Assembly: GCA_035649895.1 (NCBI GenBank)
Contig: DASRIS010000181.1
Span: 5,893 to 69,892, forward strand
Length of the DNA: 64,000 nt
DNA from: DASSUC01 sp035649895
Lineage (GTDB): Bacteria > Actinomycetota > Actinomycetes > Mycobacteriales > Micromonosporaceae
Direction of reading: 5' to 3'
Position numbers and translations under genes: made by a program. Position 1 is the stretch's first letter, and every line of letters begins with the position of its first letter. A model generated the notes under the pieces. That model searched no databases. It saw nothing but the letters and a program-made list of their open reading frames with translations, and had not been told where the DNA came from. Below are positions 61,135-64,000 of the stretch, piece after piece.

Positions 61135-62390
61135 CCGGTCCTGGGACGGGTGGCCGCCGGGTCGCCATCACCGGCCTGGGGGTCAAGAGCCCGGCGGGCC
61201 TCACCCTCACCGAGACGATGGCGGCGCTGCACGAGGCGGTCGGCCGCGCCGGGCCGGTGCCGGCGCTGGCCGACGAGGCCCTGCCGGTACGGTTCGCCGG
61301 CACGGTCCCGCAGTTCGACCCGGCGCCCTACTTCACCGTGCGGGAGGGGCGGCAGCTCGACCGCACCGCGCAGCTCGCGCTGGCCGCGGCGATGGACGCG
61401 GTCGCCGACAGCTTCCCCGAAGCCGGCCCGCTGGAGCACGGGGTCGGCGCCGACCGGGTCGGCGTCGCGGTCGGCACCGGCGTGGGTGGCGCGGCGTCGA
61501 TCGAGTCCGGAGTCAGGGAGTTCACCGACCGGCCGGGGTCGCTGCCCGCTTTCACGGTGCCGCGGATCATGGCCAACTCCCCGGCCGGTCGGGTCGCGAT
61601 CCGGCTGGGCGCCCATGGGCCCGCCCTGACCTACTCGACCGCGTGCGCCAGCGGCGCCACGGCGATCGGCGAGGCGGCTCGCAAGATCCAGTACGGCGAG
61701 CTGGACCTGGCGGTAGCCGGCGGCGTGGACGCCCCGATCTCCCCGATGATCGTGGCCGCCTTCGCCCGGATGGGCGCGCTGTCCTGCCGCAACGACAGCC
61801 CGCAGGAGGCGTCCCGGCCCTTCGACTCGGAGCGCGACGGGTTCGTCATGAGCGAGGGCGCGGCCTTCCTCATCCTGGAACGGCTCGACCTGGCCCTGGC
61901 CCGCGGCGCCCGGATCTACGGCGAGCTCGCCGGCTACGGCTCCACATCCGACGCCCACCACATCGTCATACCGCAGCCCGGCGGCGAAGGCGCGGCCCGC
62001 TGTATCCGGGCGGCCCTGGCCGACGCCCGGCTCAGCCCCGGCGACATCGGCCACGTCAACGCCCACGGCACCAGCACGGTACGCAACGACCGGGCCGAGG
62101 CGGAGGCGCTGCGCACCTGCTTCGGGCCGGACACGCCGCCGGTCACCGCCCCGAAGGGGGTGGTCGGCCACATGGTCGGTGCCGCCGGCGCGTTCGAGGC
62201 GGCGGTGGCGCTGGTGTCGGCGCGGGAGGGCCGCGTGCCGCCGGTGGCCAACTTCGTCAAGCCAGACCTGGACGAGCAGGTCAACGTGGTCGCCGGAGAG
62301 CCGCTGCACATCGCGACCGCGCCGGTGCTGTCCAACTCGTTCGGCTTCGGCGGTCACAACGTCAGCCTGGTGCTGGTCCCGTATACCTAG
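61131..62390 (+). CDS. Beta-ketoacyl-ACP synthase (FabF/KAS II type)
   Basis: A 419-residue condensing enzyme with an intact Cys-His-His triad: Cys172 in STACASGATA, then the His in NAHGTST and the His in GHMVGAAGA. The gatekeeper and acyl-binding regions follow the FabF plan. There is no chain-length-factor partner, so this is not a classical type II polyketide pair. It should elongate an acyl chain on the adjacent carrier protein by decarboxylative condensation; whether once or repeatedly cannot be told. Ketoreductase, dehydratase and acyltransferase genes are not in the cluster, so these steps may be skipped or borrowed from fatty acid synthesis. Confidence 0.94.
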   Translation: MTGPGTGGRRVAITGLGVKSPAGLTLTETMAALHEAVGRAGPVPALADEALPVRFAGTVPQFDPAPYFTVREGRQLDRTAQLALAAAMDAVADSFPEAGPLEHGVGADRVGVAVGTGVGGAASIESGVREFTDRPGSLPAFTVPRIMANSPAGRVAIRLGAHGPALTYSTACASGATAIGEAARKIQYGELDLAVAGGVDAPISPMIVAAFARMGALSCRNDSPQEASRPFDSERDGFVMSEGAAFLILERLDLALARGARIYGELAGYGSTSDAHHIVIPQPGGEGAARCIRAALADARLSPGDIGHVNAHGTSTVRNDRAEAEALRTCFGPDTPPVTAPKGVVGHMVGAAGAFEAAVALVSAREGRVPPVANFVKPDLDEQVNVVAGEPLHIATAPVLSNSFGFGGHNVSLVLVPYT

Positions 62391-62421
62391 CCCCCTAGAT
62401 ACCTGGTCCCCTACCTAGGAC

Positions 62422-63453
62422 GTGATCTTGCGAACCCTGCTTACCGGAGCCGCTGGCGTCATCGGCGCGGAGGTCGACGAGCTGCTGCGGGCCGGACCCG
62501 GCGTCGAGCTGGTCCGGACGGCGCGCCGCCGGGCCACCGCCGGGCCGGCAGTGGCCTGGGACATCGGGGCACAGCCGGCACCGGCCGAGCTGTGCGGGCC
62601 GTGGGACGTCATCATCCACCTCGCCGCGTCCACCCGGTGGACGATGACCCGGGCCGAGGCGGAGCAGGCGAACCTGGCGCCGCTGGCCGCGGTGCTGGCG
62701 CTGGCCGGAGAGGGTACGCACTTCGTACACGTCTCGACCGCGTACGTCACCGGCCCCGAACCCGGCTCCCGCGACGCCGACCCGCAGTTCGACGGCTTCC
62801 GCAACGGTTACGAGTGGTCCAAGGCGGCGGGCGAGGCGATGGTGACCGAACGGCACCGCGGGCCGCTCACCATCGTCCGGCCGCCGCTGGTCATGGGGCG
62901 GCGCTCCGACGGGCGGATCGCCGACTTCTCCGGCCCGTACACGCTGTTGCAGGCCCTGGTCTCGGGGCTGGCAGCGGTCGTGGTCGGCGCGCCGGAGGGC
63001 TACGCCGAGATCGCGCCGGTGGACCAGGTGGCGCAGGCCGTGGTCGAGGCCGCGCTCGGCCCGCCGCCAGCGGCCCCACAGGTCGAGACGGTGGCCGGCG
63101 GCGCCCGCAGCCTGCAGCTCGGCCGGATGCTCACCCTTGTGTGCACCACCATCAACGAGTGGCGGTCCGCGCAGGGCCTGTCTCCGATTGACGAGCCGCC
63201 GATGGTCTCCGCCACCCGGTGGCACCGGTTCTTCCTGCCGCTCGCCGAGCGGCACCTGTCGCCGGTGCAGCACCAGGCGGTGAAGCTGCTCGGCATGTTC
63301 GAGAGCTACACCAGCATGACGGCACCGTTCGAGCCCACCCACCAGGTGCTCGACCCGGCCGAGGTGCTGGTCCGGTCGATCCGCTACTGGGCGCGGACCA
63401 AGCCGCGCTCGGTGTCCCGCACCCCCCAGCCGTGGATGATGGTCGGCGCCTGA
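62422..63453 (+). CDS. Extended NAD(P)-dependent reductase/epimerase (thioester-reductase-like)
   Basis: A 343-residue Rossmann-fold protein. The nucleotide motif is LLTGAAGVIG (residues 6-15), followed by VSTAYVTG (Ser105) and the catalytic Tyr130/Lys134 in NGYEWSKAAGE. The YxxSK-x-xGE pattern and the long C-terminal substrate domain recall fatty acyl reductases and thioester reductases as well as NAD-dependent epimerases. Reductive release of a carrier-bound acyl chain to an aldehyde would fit the gene order, which is inference. The GTG at 62422 has AGGA very close to it. It is 31 bp after the ketoacyl synthase gene and is the last gene of the operon in view. Confidence 0.85.
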   Translation: MILRTLLTGAAGVIGAEVDELLRAGPGVELVRTARRRATAGPAVAWDIGAQPAPAELCGPWDVIIHLAASTRWTMTRAEAEQANLAPLAAVLALAGEGTHFVHVSTAYVTGPEPGSRDADPQFDGFRNGYEWSKAAGEAMVTERHRGPLTIVRPPLVMGRRSDGRIADFSGPYTLLQALVSGLAAVVVGAPEGYAEIAPVDQVAQAVVEAALGPPPAAPQVETVAGGARSLQLGRMLTLVCTTINEWRSAQGLSPIDEPPMVSATRWHRFFLPLAERHLSPVQHQAVKLLGMFESYTSMTAPFEPTHQVLDPAEVLVRSIRYWARTKPRSVSRTPQPWMMVGA

Positions 63454-63721
63454 GCCAGACCCAGCACCGCCTTCAAAATCATTATCAGATCGACGTACGG
63501 CATCGTAAGTGGGTCATACGGCCACCTATAACGGCGGCCCGGAAGAAGGACCAGCGGCCATCATCGCGAGTCCAGAATTGATCCACGCAGGTCATTAATC
63601 TGACACGCAGTCGCCCACGAGAGGGTTTCGTACAGCAAAGGCAACGCCGTACAAAATCTGTATGGAGCTTCCGCGGTCCCCGGACAACCTCGCGCCTGTC
63701 TCGTCCTGGGCCGTGGACGCC
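63454..63721. other. AT-rich spacer before the group II intron
   Basis: This stretch is less GC-rich than the genome (about 63,470-63,670) and has no supported gene. GTACGGC occurs at 63,495-63,501 and in inverted form near 63,648-63,654. A 21-codon plus-strand frame starts at ATG 63662 (MELPRSPDNLAPVSSWAVDAE) and runs into the intron boundary, where its TAG is located. It has no ribosome binding site and may be meaningless or the 5' end of an interrupted gene. Confidence 0.4.
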
Positions 63722-63758
63722 GAGTAGCCCGGGGGGATCTCACCCCCGGGCCCTCACA

Positions 63759-63792
63759 GAACCGTACGTAACGGTCGCCCGTTATACGGCTC
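63759..63792 (-). ncRNA. Group II intron domain V
   Basis: Read on the minus strand, GAGCCGTATAACGGG, a GCGA tetraloop region, then CCGTTACGTACGGTTC. This is a 34-nt hairpin with the AGC-type lower-stem triad (GAGCCGT paired with ACGGTTC), the bulge and the GNRA-like cap expected of the catalytic domain V. The match to the consensus is nearly complete. Confidence 0.93.
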
Positions 63793-63804
63793 TTGTCGCT
63801 CTGG

Positions 63805-63999
63805 TCACCAGACCGTGGGGGCGTGGGTGACCCATGCCCAGTGGGCGAAGGCCCCCGGTCGTGTCCGGATGGCTTTGTTCCACGCTGTCCGGGCTTTTCT
63901 ACTGCCCCGCAGCCGTTTGTACTTCCGGCGGACCCACCGCAACAGGTAGGCGTTGATGCGTTCCAGGAGGGGATACAGGGCAGATCGGTAGAACGCCCC
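63805..63999 (-). CDS. Group II intron reverse transcriptase/maturase, C-terminal 64 residues
   Basis: The frame enters from the right edge, so no start is present, and ends with TGA at 63805-63807. The visible part contains ERINAYLLRWVRRKYKRLRG, the group II intron maturase (domain X/GIIM) helix found at the end of LtrA-like proteins, and RTRPGAFAHWAWV, the typical C-terminal end of these proteins. It assists splicing and mobility of the intron whose domains V and VI follow 13 bp later. Missing upstream are the reverse transcriptase palm and fingers. No in-frame stop is seen, so the protein may be functional. Confidence 0.93.
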   Translation of the reverse strand, partial: GAFYRSALYPLLERINAYLLRWVRRKYKRLRGSRKARTAWNKAIRTRPGAFAHWAWVTHAPTVW

Positions 64000-64000
64000 G

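Larger units (their letters stand above)
63722..64000 (-). mobile_element. 3' end of a group II intron
   Basis: On the minus strand, the end of a maturase gene is followed by a perfectly formed 34-nt domain V and a domain VI helix (GGCCCGGGGG paired with CCCCCCGGGC, with GTGAGA in the loop), ending in CTACTC near 63722-63728. This is the canonical 3' part of a bacterial group II intron. The rest of the intron lies to the right of the window. The exact 3' splice point is uncertain by a few bases. Confidence 0.92.

Overview
This is a 64 kb stretch of a high-GC actinobacterial chromosome, most likely from the Micromonosporaceae (Micromonospora-like). The reasons are the GC-saturated third codon positions, frequent GTG starts, a mycothiol S-conjugate amidase, an F420-type flavin-fold oxidoreductase, a DUF4307 protein and a giant SCO7613-like membrane protein. 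No rRNA, complete tRNA or CRISPR array was found.

Region 1 (1 to about 25.2 kb) is ordinary core chromosome. It holds an acyl-CoA dehydrogenase, UDP-glucose dehydrogenase with a strong terminator, the 1,660-residue membrane protein (three internal repeats), purE/purK, a membrane-anchored receiver protein, a YyaL-type thioredoxin-fold protein, a membrane GGDEF-EAL protein with a coupled 17-codon upstream ORF, mca, greA, ilvA, an amidase, metB, a HIT protein and msrA.

Region 2 (about 25.2 to 28.9 kb) is an accessory island. It contains a truncated Uma2-type gene, a small secreted protein, a solitary DNA methyltransferase, a one-domain GntR regulator with a palindromic operator, and long stretches with inverted repeats but no clear gene. 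It separates msrA from a trypsin-like protease and cystathionine beta-synthase.

Region 3 (about 29 to 39.5 kb) returns to core-like genes: cbs, DUF1232, an F420-type oxidoreductase, a tandem pair of SGNH hydrolases, a thiolase, a Bax-inhibitor-1 protein and a second acyl-CoA dehydrogenase.

Region 4 (about 39.7 to 63.5 kb) is the most unusual part. It is two divergent, tightly overlapping operons around a 290 bp control region with a perfect palindrome. The leftward operon has 13 genes: class II aldolase/SDR fusion, a beta-propeller/Ig-like/ThDP enzyme fusion, HAD hydrolase, TreT-like glycosyltransferase, aldo/keto reductase, GH13 glucosidase, amino-acid-kinase-family kinase, NDK-like protein, nucleotidyltransferase-like protein, an unknown protein, SRPBCC protein, MFS exporter and phosphoglucose isomerase. 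The rightward operon has 5 genes: FGGY kinase, class III aminotransferase, acyl carrier protein, ketoacyl synthase and an NAD(P)-dependent reductase. I infer a cryptic pathway joining sugar-phosphate chemistry to a minimal carrier-protein-bound acyl chain that may be released as an aldehyde and aminated. I do not recognise a characterised product.

The right edge holds the 3' end of a group II intron (domain V, domain VI and the C-terminus of its reverse transcriptase/maturase) on the minus strand. Throughout the window, short tandem repeats occur in spacers, at gene 3' ends and, in multiples of 3 bp, inside coding linkers.
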